From Paenalicyclobacillus mengziensis (GTDB lineage Bacteria; Bacillota; Bacilli; Alicyclobacillales; Alicyclobacillaceae), in NCBI RefSeq assembly GCF_017298635.1, contig NZ_CP071182.1, positions 4,006,001-4,070,000 on the forward strand: a DNA stretch of 64,000 bases, in the 5' to 3' direction. The position numbers and the translations under genes were made by a program. Below are positions 25,831 to 35,586 of the stretch, one piece after another. Position 1 is the first letter of the stretch. Each line of letters begins with the position of its first letter. A model generated the notes under the pieces. That model was not told the origin of the DNA and did not search any database. It saw only the letters and a list, made by a program, of their open reading frames with translations.

Positions 25831-27575
25831 GGGTCGCTCACCGGAGGAAGAGCAAACACACCGCCCCCCATCGGCACGTAGGCGTCAACATTCGTGCGGG
25901 CATCAATCAAATAGGGGCCGTTTGCACGAAAAGCCCGTTCGTAAGCTGCACGAATCTGCTCGGGATGTTCAACCACCTCCGCCGATATTCCCATCGCGAC
26001 GGCCACAGCAGCCAAGTCGAGGCGGTACTCATCTTGATTTCCTTCATATCGGAACTCACTGAACAAGGTCTTTTCCAGTCCATAGCGCATCTCTTGTGGC
26101 CGTTTCACTGCTCCGTAGGCGAAATCATTCAAGACGACGTACACTACGGGAAGTCGGTATTCAGCTGCGGTAATCAGTGCGTGAATCACCATCGTCAGTC
26201 CGCCGTCTCCAGCCCAACACACAACCTTTGAATCCGGGTGCGCCAACTGCGCTCCCAATGCTCCACAGGGCCCAAAGCCCATTGCCGCGCCACCCATGGT
26301 ACTGATGACGGTCCGTGGCTTGAACGCGGGATACTGTTGCGCAATCCACTTGTGGGCGTTCCCAACATCACCAATGATAATGTCATTCTCATCCATCAAC
26401 GGGATGAGCTCGGCCAAAAGCCGACCTGGGTTCAAGGGGACACTGTCACTGACCTTGTCAGCCTGAGTTCTCTCGTCCCACGACCTTTGTTCCGCGTTGA
26501 GGCTATCAAGCCAGTCGCTTGTCCGAGGGCGAAGTTGCTGGGCTGTGACGAGTTCAGTCATCGCAGCTATGGTGTTGCGGGCGTCCCCAACGACTCCCAC
26601 TTCGACAGGATAGAACTTTGCAATTTCGTCATAGTCGATATCGATTTGAATCAGCTTTGTGTCGGGAATGGAGTATGTTTTGCCCTGAATCCAACTGCTC
26701 GCGCCCACTTCAGACAGCCTGGTACCGACAGCCAACAAAACGTCAGCTTCTGTGGAAACTCGATTCGCTACATACGACCCAACCCAACCATTGATACCAA
26801 ACGAGAGCGGATGGTTCTCAGGCACGCTACCCTTACCGGGAACGGTCGTCACGATAGGCGCCTGAAGCGCTTCAGCCAATTTTCGGATTTCATCCCCAGC
26901 TTCAGAAAGTGTCGCGCCGCCTCCTGCTACGATGGCAGGGCGTTCAGCAGCCATTAGAAGCTCGACTGCCCGCTTGAGGGCGGCTTTGTCCCCTACCGGA
27001 CGGTCGTGAACACGATACGTTTGCGGTCGAGGGATTTCGCAGTCCGCCCACTCCACAAAAGCATCCTGGGTAATGTCAATGTGGACGGGTCCAGGACGAC
27101 CTGTTATCGCCGTTTTATACGCTCGTGCCATGATTTCGGGCAGTCTCTCCGGACGGTCAACATGCCATGTACGCTTAACCGCATGCTCAAACATTTGGGA
27201 CGTTGCAGCATCTTGCTTTCGTGAAAGCTCTTGGTAGGCCCCGCGGCCCTGATTACGAGACCACACCTGGCCTGTAATCACAATTATCGCCGACGAATCC
27301 AGGTACGCGTTGAGGACTCCGGTCAACAAGTTGGCCGATCCGACGGAGTTGTGGCCATAGATGGCCATCGGCTTTCCGGTTGTTCGGAAGTATGCATCAG
27401 CCATGAAGGCGGCAGTTTCCTCATTGCGCACCAAAATCGGTTTGATCTCGTCTTGTCGCTCGCGAATTGCTTCCACTAAATCAAGTACTGTGTGGCCAGG
27501 AATCCCCGCAATATACTCGATACCCTGTGCTACAAGTGATGCCACGACAATTTGAGCTCCTCGTAACTTGGCCAT
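25824..27575 (-). CDS. Thiamine-diphosphate-dependent decarboxylase/acetolactate-synthase-like enzyme
   Basis: A 583-residue protein; ATG 27575 is chosen for its GAGGAG site, rather than the longer frame to 27593. The N-terminal pyrimidine-binding domain has the catalytic Glu in VRNEETAAFMAD. The central domain is acetolactate-synthase-like, and the C-terminal PP domain has GDGGLTMVIHAL followed by VLND (GDG-x26-ND motif). Such enzymes decarboxylate 2-oxo acids or ligate them. It sits between the binding protein and the permeases of a Liv-type transporter and two steps before an aldehyde dehydrogenase, which favours 2-oxo acid to aldehyde conversion. Which 2-oxo acid is unknown. Confidence 0.8.
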   Translation of the reverse strand: MAKLRGAQIVVASLVAQGIEYIAGIPGHTVLDLVEAIRERQDEIKPILVRNEETAAFMADAYFRTTGKPMAIYGHNSVGSANLLTGVLNAYLDSSAIIVITGQVWSRNQGRGAYQELSRKQDAATSQMFEHAVKRTWHVDRPERLPEIMARAYKTAITGRPGPVHIDITQDAFVEWADCEIPRPQTYRVHDRPVGDKAALKRAVELLMAAERPAIVAGGGATLSEAGDEIRKLAEALQAPIVTTVPGKGSVPENHPLSFGINGWVGSYVANRVSTEADVLLAVGTRLSEVGASSWIQGKTYSIPDTKLIQIDIDYDEIAKFYPVEVGVVGDARNTIAAMTELVTAQQLRPRTSDWLDSLNAEQRSWDERTQADKVSDSVPLNPGRLLAELIPLMDENDIIIGDVGNAHKWIAQQYPAFKPRTVISTMGGAAMGFGPCGALGAQLAHPDSKVVCWAGDGGLTMVIHALITAAEYRLPVVYVVLNDFAYGAVKRPQEMRYGLEKTLFSEFRYEGNQDEYRLDLAAVAVAMGISAEVVEHPEQIRAAYERAFRANGPYLIDARTNVDAYVPMGGGVFALPPVSDPC

Positions 27576-27620
27576 TCTTCTCCTCCTCAGCAAACTATTC
27601 TGTCAATTTATGAAGCTTTT

Positions 27621-28982
27621 TTAGCGCTGACTCCATGTTGGCATAGGAACTTCTGGCTTAGCCAGGGCCACGTTAGATGGCCAAACAACGACGAGTTTTC
27701 CATTTTGCCACTGCATGATGTCGGATGCACCGAGGACGTCGTTGCCCGTACTGCTAAATTTGATTCCATATCCCAACGGACTATCGGCACTGGAAACATC
27801 GATCTGTGTCGCCGCCTCACGAATTTGCTGTTCAGTAGGTGTACTTCCATGAGCCAACTTCACTGCTGCAGGAAGAAGTTTTGTACCCACTGCCCATCCA
27901 CCGAGATAGCCCAACCCGGCGTGAATCAATGGCGGCGAGTTGTACTTGGCCTCGTAATCCTGCACAAAGTTCGTCAGCAATTTCTGTCCCTGTGGGCTCA
28001 GACCGGCAGGGTTTAGACCTGATGCTGAAGGAGGTTCGACGTCAAATACACCCTGCACACCCTTGGCACCAAATTTCTGGATGAATGCGGGAGAACTCAT
28101 CGCAGCGCTACCAATAAAGGCTGGTACGTTAAAGGAATCATGCTGCATGGTTTGGTACAGAAGCAAACCATCTGAGACGAGGGGAGTTGCGAATAACACA
28201 TCGGGTTGCGACTGCTTAAGTTTCAAAACGACGGAATCGAGGCTCGTAGCTGTCACAGGGTAGCCTTCAACGGCGACTGGCGTAATGCCGTCCTCGGATT
28301 TCAGCAACTTGATGACATTGTCTGCAACGCTCGTTCCAAAGGAATCGTTTTCATAAGTCACAGCAATCCGAATCGTCTTTTTGGTCTTGTGGAGTTTGGG
28401 AATCAGTACGTTGTTGAGGAACTGTACGTCGGCGACCGCATACGAGGTTGCATTGCCCACGCTTCTAAAGTAGTACTTGTAGCCATTCTGCGTGAGATTA
28501 TTAGCAACCGCACCTACTTCCCACATCACCACATGGTTCCGTTCAGCCACGGTGCTGATAGTCTGTGAAAGCGAACTGGCGTAAGAGCCCATGATGACTT
28601 GCACATGGTCTTGGCTGATGAGTTTTTGCGCCTCCGTCGCCGCCACTTGCGGATTGCTCTGCGAATCAGCCGTAAAAAGCTGAATCTGGGCACCATCAAC
28701 ACCGCCGTTTGCATTCACCTGTTTGAGGGCCATTTCGACGCCATGGTACATCGTTGTCCCCAAGGCACTGAATGCACCAGTGAGCGGAAATACCAAACCA
28801 ACTTTGAGAACGGGTTTCGCTACTTGACTCGATGCACCATTCCCGCTAGCACTGGAAGCGGTTGATTGAGTCGTTGCACCATTCCCATTTGTGGAAGTAG
28901 AACTGGTTCCACAAGCCGACAACATCAACGCCGCAGCACTGACAACCCCCATTACGTTCAACATTCGGGTACGACCAGCCAT
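27621..28982 (-). CDS. Liv-type solute-binding lipoprotein (LivK-like)
   Basis: A 453-residue exported lipoprotein with lipobox LMLSACG near residue 24 and a Ser/Thr/Asn-rich linker. The mature part follows the periplasmic-binding-protein type I fold (KVGLVFPLTGAFSALG, GMEMALKQVN-like helix, AEAQKLISQDHVQVIMGSYAS). It delivers the substrate to the LivHMGF-like complex. It is the first gene of the leftward operon, divergent from the IclR regulator; the 248-bp gap between holds the promoters. Confidence 0.9.
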   Translation of the reverse strand: MAGRTRMLNVMGVVSAAALMLSACGTSSTSTNGNGATTQSTASSASGNGASSQVAKPVLKVGLVFPLTGAFSALGTTMYHGVEMALKQVNANGGVDGAQIQLFTADSQSNPQVAATEAQKLISQDHVQVIMGSYASSLSQTISTVAERNHVVMWEVGAVANNLTQNGYKYYFRSVGNATSYAVADVQFLNNVLIPKLHKTKKTIRIAVTYENDSFGTSVADNVIKLLKSEDGITPVAVEGYPVTATSLDSVVLKLKQSQPDVLFATPLVSDGLLLYQTMQHDSFNVPAFIGSAAMSSPAFIQKFGAKGVQGVFDVEPPSASGLNPAGLSPQGQKLLTNFVQDYEAKYNSPPLIHAGLGYLGGWAVGTKLLPAAVKLAHGSTPTEQQIREAATQIDVSSADSPLGYGIKFSSTGNDVLGASDIMQWQNGKLVVVWPSNVALAKPEVPMPTWSQR

Positions 28983-29230
28983 TTCTTCTCCCCCTGAGTT
29001 TCACATTGTAAAACCATGTTTCAATAATATTATAGAATCCGTTTTCAAATCGCACAAGTATTTTGTCATTTTAAAATATTTGTTTGTTTACTCCAGATAA
29101 GGACACATTCTTACAAACGGCTGTGGAGTTTCGCCCGCCCGACAAGGTTACAAAATACCAGGGATTTTCTTCTTGTTCATACTTCTTTAAAATGGCATCA
29201 TAGAGTGCGTCTAACAATGGGGGTTGCCTT

Positions 29231-30025
29231 GTGGTTGATTCCGGAAACGATACCTATTTAAATAAGTCACTGCAGAGGGCATTTGCGATTCTGAACTGCT
29301 TTTCTCCCGAACACTCATCGTTCACACTCACGGAGTTGAGCAACCGTCTCCACATACACAAGAGTACAGTTTATCGGCTGTTAGTGAATTTGTGTGGTGC
29401 ACAGTTTTTGAAGTATGACCCAACAACTGAGCGATACTCGCTAGGTCTACGGCTGTTCGAACTGGGGGCCATCGTGCTCCACGATATGAACCTACCAATT
29501 AAGGCGCGTCCGTACCTTGAGGAATTACGCAACAAGACTGAAGAAACTGTTCACCTCGGGATATTAGATGGGAACGATGTTGTCTACGTAGAGAAATTCG
29601 AAAGCTCTCAGTCCATTAAATTGAGCGGCTTATACGGTGCCCGCCGCTCACTGTTTTGGACGGCTCTCGGTCGGGTTCTTGCGTCAGGGATGAGCGATAA
29701 GGAAATTCTCAAACGCTTAGAACAATCCGCTCCTCCTGAACATCAGACCGAATACACCATCACTGACCATTCTGAAGTGATGCAACAGATTAAAGGAGTC
29801 CGACAAACGGGTTATTCATATGACAACCAAGAGACCGAGATAGGCCTTCGCTGCATCGCAGCACCTGTGCGTGATTTTACAGGACAAGTGGTTGCAGCCG
29901 TCGGGATTTCAGGACCGTCATTTCGCCTGACCGAAGATGCTATCAACGACTTTGCTCAGTTCGTTATGGACGCAGGCATGAAGATCTCCAATGAAGTTGG
30001 CTACTTTTCTCATGCTCATCCTTAA
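29231..30025 (+). CDS. IclR-family transcriptional regulator
   Basis: A 264-residue regulator starting at GTG 29231. The N-terminal winged helix (LQRAFAILNCFSPEHSSFTLTELS, HKSTVYRLLVNLCGAQFLKYD) is followed by the IclR effector domain (ETVHLGILDGNDVVYVEKFES, ALGRVLASGM, GLRCIAAPVRDFTGQVVAAVGISGP). It is divergent from the Liv-type transporter/decarboxylase operon and most likely controls it, answering the imported compound or a breakdown product. IclR proteins of this kind often govern aromatic-acid or oxo-acid pathways. Confidence 0.9.
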   Translation: MVDSGNDTYLNKSLQRAFAILNCFSPEHSSFTLTELSNRLHIHKSTVYRLLVNLCGAQFLKYDPTTERYSLGLRLFELGAIVLHDMNLPIKARPYLEELRNKTEETVHLGILDGNDVVYVEKFESSQSIKLSGLYGARRSLFWTALGRVLASGMSDKEILKRLEQSAPPEHQTEYTITDHSEVMQQIKGVRQTGYSYDNQETEIGLRCIAAPVRDFTGQVVAAVGISGPSFRLTEDAINDFAQFVMDAGMKISNEVGYFSHAHP

Positions 30026-30033
30026 GCCCCGGT

Positions 30034-30849
30034 TCACTTGATTCCGCTTGTTGAAATACCTTGTACAAACTGTCGCTGGAAGATGAAGAAAATAACAATC
30101 ATTGGAATCGTGAGCAACAGCACCCCAGCCAGAACTTGATTCCAGTATGCATTGTACTGTCCATACAGGTTGTTCAGACCTACAGGCAGCGTGTACATGT
30201 TTTGGCTGCTCTCCAAGAGTGAAGTCCACAGAAATGAGTTCCAGTTGCCTTGAAACGTAAAAATGGTCTGTGTGGCAATGAGCGGACGGGCTAACGGCAG
30301 GAATATTTTCAAGAAGATGCCCCACGGTCCGAGTCCATCAACTTTTGCTGCCTCTTCCAACTCATTTGGCATACCGAGGAAAAACTGGCGAGCCAAAAAG
30401 ATCATAAACGGACTCATCAAAAACGGAATAGTTAAGCCTTGATACGTATTAATCCATCCCAAATGAGCAAGCAGGATGTACATTGGAACGAGCACCACTT
30501 GCCCCGGAATCATCATGACTCCTAAGAAGACCATAAACAGCGGGCCTCTTGCCGGAAAGCGAAAGCGGGCAAATGCGTAACCAGCGAGTGTATTCACAAT
30601 CAGATTTCCAATGGTCACAATCAAGGCAACGATGATGCTGTTCAGAAGCCACTGTACAAAGGAGACTTGCGGTGACGTTAAAAGATACTTATAGCTCTCC
30701 AGTGTTAACTTGCTGAGAGGAACCCAAGTGTCGTATACCCCTGCAGTTGGCTTAAATGAAGTGTAGATTGACCACACAAAAGGGACAAGCGAAATAAACG
30801 AGTAGACAATAGCAACCACATAAAATGCGGGCGAGATTTTCTTTTGCAT
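30034..30849 (-). CDS. Sugar ABC permease, MalG type
   Basis: A 271-residue membrane protein with six helices. The EAA loop is ELEEAAKVDGLGPWGIFLKIFLPLARP, typical of CUT1 carbohydrate permeases. It starts two bases after the upstream permease stop and ends nine bases from the convergent IclR gene. With its partner it forms the channel for an oligosaccharide. Confidence 0.92.
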   Translation of the reverse strand: MQKKISPAFYVVAIVYSFISLVPFVWSIYTSFKPTAGVYDTWVPLSKLTLESYKYLLTSPQVSFVQWLLNSIIVALIVTIGNLIVNTLAGYAFARFRFPARGPLFMVFLGVMMIPGQVVLVPMYILLAHLGWINTYQGLTIPFLMSPFMIFLARQFFLGMPNELEEAAKVDGLGPWGIFLKIFLPLARPLIATQTIFTFQGNWNSFLWTSLLESSQNMYTLPVGLNNLYGQYNAYWNQVLAGVLLLTIPMIVIFFIFQRQFVQGISTSGIK

Positions 30850-30851
30850 GC

Positions 30852-31757
30852 TTATACCCCCGGCTCGTCGTTACGTTCAAAAAAGAATTTTTGAATGAAC
30901 GTGAGAATTAAAATGATAATAAACAGCACAAAGCCAATGGCAGAGGCATATCCCATATTCTGCGACATCGCCTGGTTGAACAAATCGAGGACGACCGACA
31001 AAGTGGAGTTGAGTGGTCCACCAGTACCTTGTGAAATCACGTCCATTTGGTCAAAGACCTGAAATGTGCCAATCAAGGACAAGACGACGTTCAAGAACGT
31101 GGTTCGTTTCAACAACGGGAGTGTAATATATCTCAACAAACGCAAGCCTGTGGCACCGTCCAAGGCTGCTGCTTCGTAAACTTCGGCGGGAAGGTCCTGC
31201 AAACCAGCTAGATAAATAATCATGTACTGACCTACACTCGACCAAATTGCGATTGCCATGATGGATGGCAACGCGAATGTGGGGCTATTGAAGTAGTTCG
31301 GTCCATGAATGCCAAATAGTTTCAGAAAGTTGTTTAACAAGCCCTGCGGTTCAAAAATAAACATAAACATTAAGCTGGTGGCGACCGTAGACGTTACCGT
31401 CGGCAAGTAATAAACAATACGAAAGAAAGTTTTTCCTTTCAGATTGTTGACGATAAGTGCCAGGAACAGAGCAATCGCCGTTTGCACAGGGACGACCACG
31501 ATAGCGTACAGCGTGGTGTTCCACAGCGCCCGTAAAAATAACGGATCGCTAAAAAGGTGAATATAGTTTCGCACTCCGATAAACTGTTTATTTTGCGGAT
31601 CAAGGAACGAGAAATGGAAAAAACTGATGTACAAAGCGTAAAAAATCGGTCCGATGAGGAAAACGCACAGCGATACAATCGCAGGGAGCAAAAATAAGTA
31701 CCCGGCCATCGCCTGGTCAAATTTGCTCCGACTGAGTTGAGAACGGGATGGTTTCAT
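30852..31757 (-). CDS. Sugar ABC permease, MalF/UgpA type
   Basis: A 301-residue membrane protein; ATG 31757 has GGCGGAAG upstream and is preferred to the frame reaching 31808. Six helices and the EAA loop AEVYEAAALDGATGLRLLRYITLPLLK mark a CUT1 carbohydrate permease. It is paired with the MalG-type gene. No ATPase gene is present in the operon, so a shared MsmX/MalK-like ATPase encoded elsewhere is probably used, as in Bacillus. Confidence 0.92.
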   Translation of the reverse strand: MKPSRSQLSRSKFDQAMAGYLFLLPAIVSLCVFLIGPIFYALYISFFHFSFLDPQNKQFIGVRNYIHLFSDPLFLRALWNTTLYAIVVVPVQTAIALFLALIVNNLKGKTFFRIVYYLPTVTSTVATSLMFMFIFEPQGLLNNFLKLFGIHGPNYFNSPTFALPSIMAIAIWSSVGQYMIIYLAGLQDLPAEVYEAAALDGATGLRLLRYITLPLLKRTTFLNVVLSLIGTFQVFDQMDVISQGTGGPLNSTLSVVLDLFNQAMSQNMGYASAIGFVLFIIILILTFIQKFFFERNDEPGV

Positions 31758-31825
31758 ATTCTTCCGCCTTTCTTGCAAGAAAGTTTGCCCCCTTTCGCCA
31801 GGGGGCACGCCTTCTTACTTGCCGA

Positions 31826-33106
31826 TTACTGTTGACTCTGAGACTGGAACGTGCTTTGTGCCTGGCTCAGCACTGCGGAAGGCGACAAATTCTTCAAGAC
31901 GCCGGCTTGTGTTGCAGCATTGATGGCATTGACGAAATTCGCGCCCGATGGTCCAAATTCGTATGCCGTACCGTGCTTGACACCGTCAACAAAGGCTTGG
32001 TAAGACGGATTGGATTTCAGGAAAAAGGACTGATCTGGAATGTAAGACGGAATGGCAAGTCCGGACTTAGCGGTCATTTTCTCTGCTTGGCTGCCTGTTA
32101 AGAAAAACAGTAGTTTCGCAGCTGCTGCAGGATTTTTTGTGCTTGCTGCCATTTCGTAAGCTACGGTGTACACCATGTTGTTGGCTTTCCCGTTCTGCGT
32201 TGGAAAGTCAGTGATGGTGTATTTCATGTTGGGTGCCGTTTGCTGCATCGAAGGTATCAGCCATGCGCCTTCTGCAACCATGGCCACCTTACCCTGTGCA
32301 AACGGAACGCCAGCCCACGAGCCCCCAAGGTTACTCGGGTTTACGAGATATCCTTTCCGCTCGTTTTGTAAGAAGAAGTTTAATCCTGCATCGTTGGCCG
32401 GGTTGGTAAACGTGACTTTGTTGTTGGCTGCATTGTAGTAGCTGCCGCCGAAGTTCAGAATGAACGGATAGTAGCGAGCGACGTCAATCGGGAAAGAGAG
32501 CGGCGCAATCCCTTTTGCCTTCAACTTCGCAGCGTCCGTTTCAAACTCTGCCCACGTCTTTGGTGGTGTCTTGATACCCGCTTTGTTTAGCAGGGTCATG
32601 TTCGACTCGAGTGCCAAGCTGTTCTCATCTTTTGGAATACCGTACTGCTTTCCTTGCCACTGAAACGCCTTCATCAAGGAAGATGCATAGTCACTCGTCT
32701 TAAAGTTGTCTTGCTTCATATAGTTGTTAAGTGGTGCAATCGCACCGGACGCTTCCAGTTGCTGCGCAATCGAAGAATCAACATAGAAAATGTCAGGCGC
32801 GGTGTGTGCTGCAAGTTCCGCTTGCAAATCTTGTAACTCATTGCCGGAGAACGGCTTTACCGTCACGTGGATGTTCGGGTACTGCTTCTCAAACACTTTG
32901 ACTTGATTGTTGACCAAAGTAGTCTCTGCAGGACCGGACGAAGCAATACCAACAGTCAAATTAACCGGGTTTGAAGCCGTACCAAGGTTTTGCGATGAAC
33001 TATTGGTGCTGGTGCTACTCGTGCCCTGAGTGCCGCAACCCGCTAAGAGACCAACGCCCATAACCGCTGTTGCTGCTACGCCAGACCATTTTTGCCACTT
33101 TTTCAT
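31826..33106 (-). CDS. Sugar ABC solute-binding lipoprotein
   Basis: A 426-residue lipoprotein; ATG 33106 has GGGAGG at nine bases and is preferred to TTG 33112. It begins with a basic stretch, a hydrophobic segment and the lipobox LLAGCG, then a Ser/Thr linker. The mature part fits the CUT1 extracellular binding-protein family (KVFEKQYPNIHVTVKPFSG, HTAPDIFYVDSS, GKVAMVAEGAWLIPS). Downstream of the debranching-type enzyme, it probably binds maltodextrin- or trehalose-like glucosides; the sugar is not readable. Confidence 0.9.
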   Translation of the reverse strand: MKKWQKWSGVAATAVMGVGLLAGCGTQGTSSTSTNSSSQNLGTASNPVNLTVGIASSGPAETTLVNNQVKVFEKQYPNIHVTVKPFSGNELQDLQAELAAHTAPDIFYVDSSIAQQLEASGAIAPLNNYMKQDNFKTSDYASSLMKAFQWQGKQYGIPKDENSLALESNMTLLNKAGIKTPPKTWAEFETDAAKLKAKGIAPLSFPIDVARYYPFILNFGGSYYNAANNKVTFTNPANDAGLNFFLQNERKGYLVNPSNLGGSWAGVPFAQGKVAMVAEGAWLIPSMQQTAPNMKYTITDFPTQNGKANNMVYTVAYEMAASTKNPAAAAKLLFFLTGSQAEKMTAKSGLAIPSYIPDQSFFLKSNPSYQAFVDGVKHGTAYEFGPSGANFVNAINAATQAGVLKNLSPSAVLSQAQSTFQSQSQQ

Positions 33107-33185
33107 TCTCAATAACCTCCCCAGTTAGAGATACTTTTACAAAATCGATGTTGAAAAGCTGTGCAGTTCCCTCAAGAACGGTGGT

Positions 33186-35408
33186 TTACGGCGATACTCG
33201 ATCCACCTCCTTGAAAGTCTCACGGACGAGTTCAAGCCCGGTTGTATTCTCGGTAATGACAGTCTCCGTTTGACCATTGGCTCCTCGAGCCAACTCGAGA
33301 GACAGATTTCCACCGCCAATCGGAATGCCAACGATGGACAATCGAGTCAATTGACTCGGTAGTTCAGGACGAATATGAACTTTGCCATGGGGTACGTCCG
33401 GTTGCAGGTTCAACATGGACTGTAGTACGAGCAAAGGGGTCGCCGCAGCCCACGCCTGTGGCGAGCAAGACACTGGATACGGAACTGGCGCTTGTACGGC
33501 ATCTCCACTAAGTCCTCCGTACAACTCAGGCAACCGCCAGAGATGGAAACCTTCACTCGCACGCAGCAACCCCTCTGTCACCCGCCCCACCGCATCATGC
33601 CGTCCATACAGTGCCATGCCCGCGATGATGATGGAGTTATCGTGCGGCCACACCGATCCGTTGTGATAAGAAATCGGATTATAGCGCACCTCCTTGGATG
33701 ACAAGGTTCGAATCCCAAAGCCGCTGTCCATGTCATCTTCCAGCAATCTGTCAATCAGACGATTGGCCAGGTCTTGTGGCAATATTTCACTCCACAGCAC
33801 CTGCCCCATGTTTGATGACGCTGGTTCTACCCGCTCTTTGTTTCCGTCTAGCGCCAGCGCTACTGTGCTTTGTGCGTCTATCCAAAAATTATCGATGAAG
33901 CGCTTTTGCAGGCGTACTGCCTTCTGTTTGACGTCATTCGACAAATCCTCTCGTCCAAGGAGACGGTACACGTCTGCCCACTTTGTGTAGGCTCGATACA
34001 CGTAGCCCTGCACTTCACACAAGGCGATACTCCCCTTCGCAAATGCTCCATCTTTGTGCATTACCGAGTCTCCGGAGTCCTTCCAACCCTGGTTCGAAAT
34101 TCCACCTTCCGCTTCACGTTGATACTCGACAAAGCCGTCACCGTCCCGGTCACCGTAATTTTCCAGCCAAGAGAATGCCCGCTGAACGTTCCCCTCCAGG
34201 CTGCGGATAAACTCGAGGTCACCAGTCCAAGACAAGTAGTCTGCCGCGAGGTTTAGGAATAACGGTGTTGCGTCGATGGTTCCGTAGTATGGACCAAACG
34301 GTTTGAGGCCAATCCGCGTCAACTCGCCAGGCCGAAGTTCGTGCATGATTTTCCCTGGTTGTTCATCCCGCGAGGGGTTTACTTGCGTCCCTTGAAACGC
34401 GGCCATCGTGGCCAAAGTGCCTCGGGCCATGTCCTGATTGGCAGACAGGGATTGAATCGCCGTAATCAAGCTATCTCGCCCAAACGGAACTGAATACCAA
34501 GGTACGCCTGCGACGGGAAATGTTCCGTGTCCGATATCCGTAGCGAGCATGCGAAGGTCTCTGAGTCCCCGCTGATACCAGCGTTCGAAGACTTCTTCGC
34601 CTGTCACACGAGGCGCGCGGTCAAACCAACGCTGATAAGAGTCTTCAATGCACTCTTTTTCTTTATGGACCTCTCCCAAAACGTTTTGGTTCTTATCATT
34701 GAGTAGAGAACCTGCCACGTTCACAGATTCCACCCTACCGTTCACATCCTGTTGCTCACTCGGTTGTAAAATGGTTGGAGTGACGGTAACAACCCATCTT
34801 CGTACACTTTGCGCAGGAATTTGCACTGTGAACGACAATGCACCGCGACCATCCTTCATAGCGGCCATTACATCCATCTCATCGTCTGCAACGAACGTGA
34901 CCACTGTGCTGCACAACACTCCATCCACTGCACGATAGGAAAATACGAGGGAATTTTGTTTGACGAAAGCTTCAACCTGCCGGGCCACCTTCTGTTCTGC
35001 GTATCCCCGAACATCAAACATGTCCGCGTAGTCTGCCGCAGCGGTGTATTCAAAATGGAAGGTTAATGATTCCTCGCTGAAGTTCTCGAATGAACATTCC
35101 TCGTAGAAACGCTCACCACTGACAAACTGTTGACGCTTTACGAGTACTGACTGGTCTTGGACAAAACCTCCGTTGTCACCAGTCATCGTAGTATTCGAGT
35201 ACCAGAAAGCAGCCTGAAAATTCTGTGCGCTATCCGATCCGATGCGGCGGAGGTGCCCCGATTCGTTCCGCCACTTCCACTCCGACAAAACCCGGGTGTC
35301 GTGCAGAAACAGTCCGTATCCATCTCTGTTGTTCTCTTTCTCTGGCAACTGTCCGTCCACATCCGAGAGATAGAATAGGTCATTTTCTTTAATCACGTGA
35401 AATTCCAT
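33186..35408 (-). CDS. Glycogen-debranching-type glucosidase (amylo-alpha-1,6-glucosidase family)
   Basis: A 740-residue soluble enzyme starting at ATG 35408 with GGAGGG upstream. The N-terminal 200 residues fit the glycogen-debranching N-terminal domain (GLFLHDTRVLSEW). The rest is an (alpha/alpha)6 toroid with GVPWYSVPFGRDSLITAIQSL, EGNVQRAFSWLENYGDRDGDGFVEY, the probable catalytic acid in NQGWKDSGDS, and SVWPHDNSIIIAGMALYG. Such cytoplasmic enzymes cleave alpha-linked glucosides or related disaccharides. It heads the sugar ABC operon and sits behind a LacI operator, so it should process the imported sugar. Confidence 0.85.
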   Translation of the reverse strand: MEFHVIKENDLFYLSDVDGQLPEKENNRDGYGLFLHDTRVLSEWKWRNESGHLRRIGSDSAQNFQAAFWYSNTTMTGDNGGFVQDQSVLVKRQQFVSGERFYEECSFENFSEESLTFHFEYTAAADYADMFDVRGYAEQKVARQVEAFVKQNSLVFSYRAVDGVLCSTVVTFVADDEMDVMAAMKDGRGALSFTVQIPAQSVRRWVVTVTPTILQPSEQQDVNGRVESVNVAGSLLNDKNQNVLGEVHKEKECIEDSYQRWFDRAPRVTGEEVFERWYQRGLRDLRMLATDIGHGTFPVAGVPWYSVPFGRDSLITAIQSLSANQDMARGTLATMAAFQGTQVNPSRDEQPGKIMHELRPGELTRIGLKPFGPYYGTIDATPLFLNLAADYLSWTGDLEFIRSLEGNVQRAFSWLENYGDRDGDGFVEYQREAEGGISNQGWKDSGDSVMHKDGAFAKGSIALCEVQGYVYRAYTKWADVYRLLGREDLSNDVKQKAVRLQKRFIDNFWIDAQSTVALALDGNKERVEPASSNMGQVLWSEILPQDLANRLIDRLLEDDMDSGFGIRTLSSKEVRYNPISYHNGSVWPHDNSIIIAGMALYGRHDAVGRVTEGLLRASEGFHLWRLPELYGGLSGDAVQAPVPYPVSCSPQAWAAATPLLVLQSMLNLQPDVPHGKVHIRPELPSQLTRLSIVGIPIGGGNLSLELARGANGQTETVITENTTGLELVRETFKEVDRVSP

Positions 35409-35444
35409 GCTGTAGTCCCTCCATGTAGCCACACTCGCGGTCTA

Positions 35445-35460
35445 CCAAAACGTTTTCGAA
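35445..35460. promoter_or_regulatory. LacI-type operator before the glucosidase/ABC operon
   Basis: CCAAAACGTTTTCGAA contains a perfect AAAACGTTTT palindrome with the central CG of LacI-family operators. It lies about 40 bp before the glucosidase start and shares its core with the site at 36655. Confidence 0.65.
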
Positions 35461-35586
35461 CCAAAGTAAAAAACTGATCTAGATATGGCTTTTATCATCC
35501 CAACCCAACCGTCAGTTTTCATTCATCAACCGTAAGTTAGCATGCACATTTTTTGTATGCGTATTCATATCAGATGAAAAAGATAA

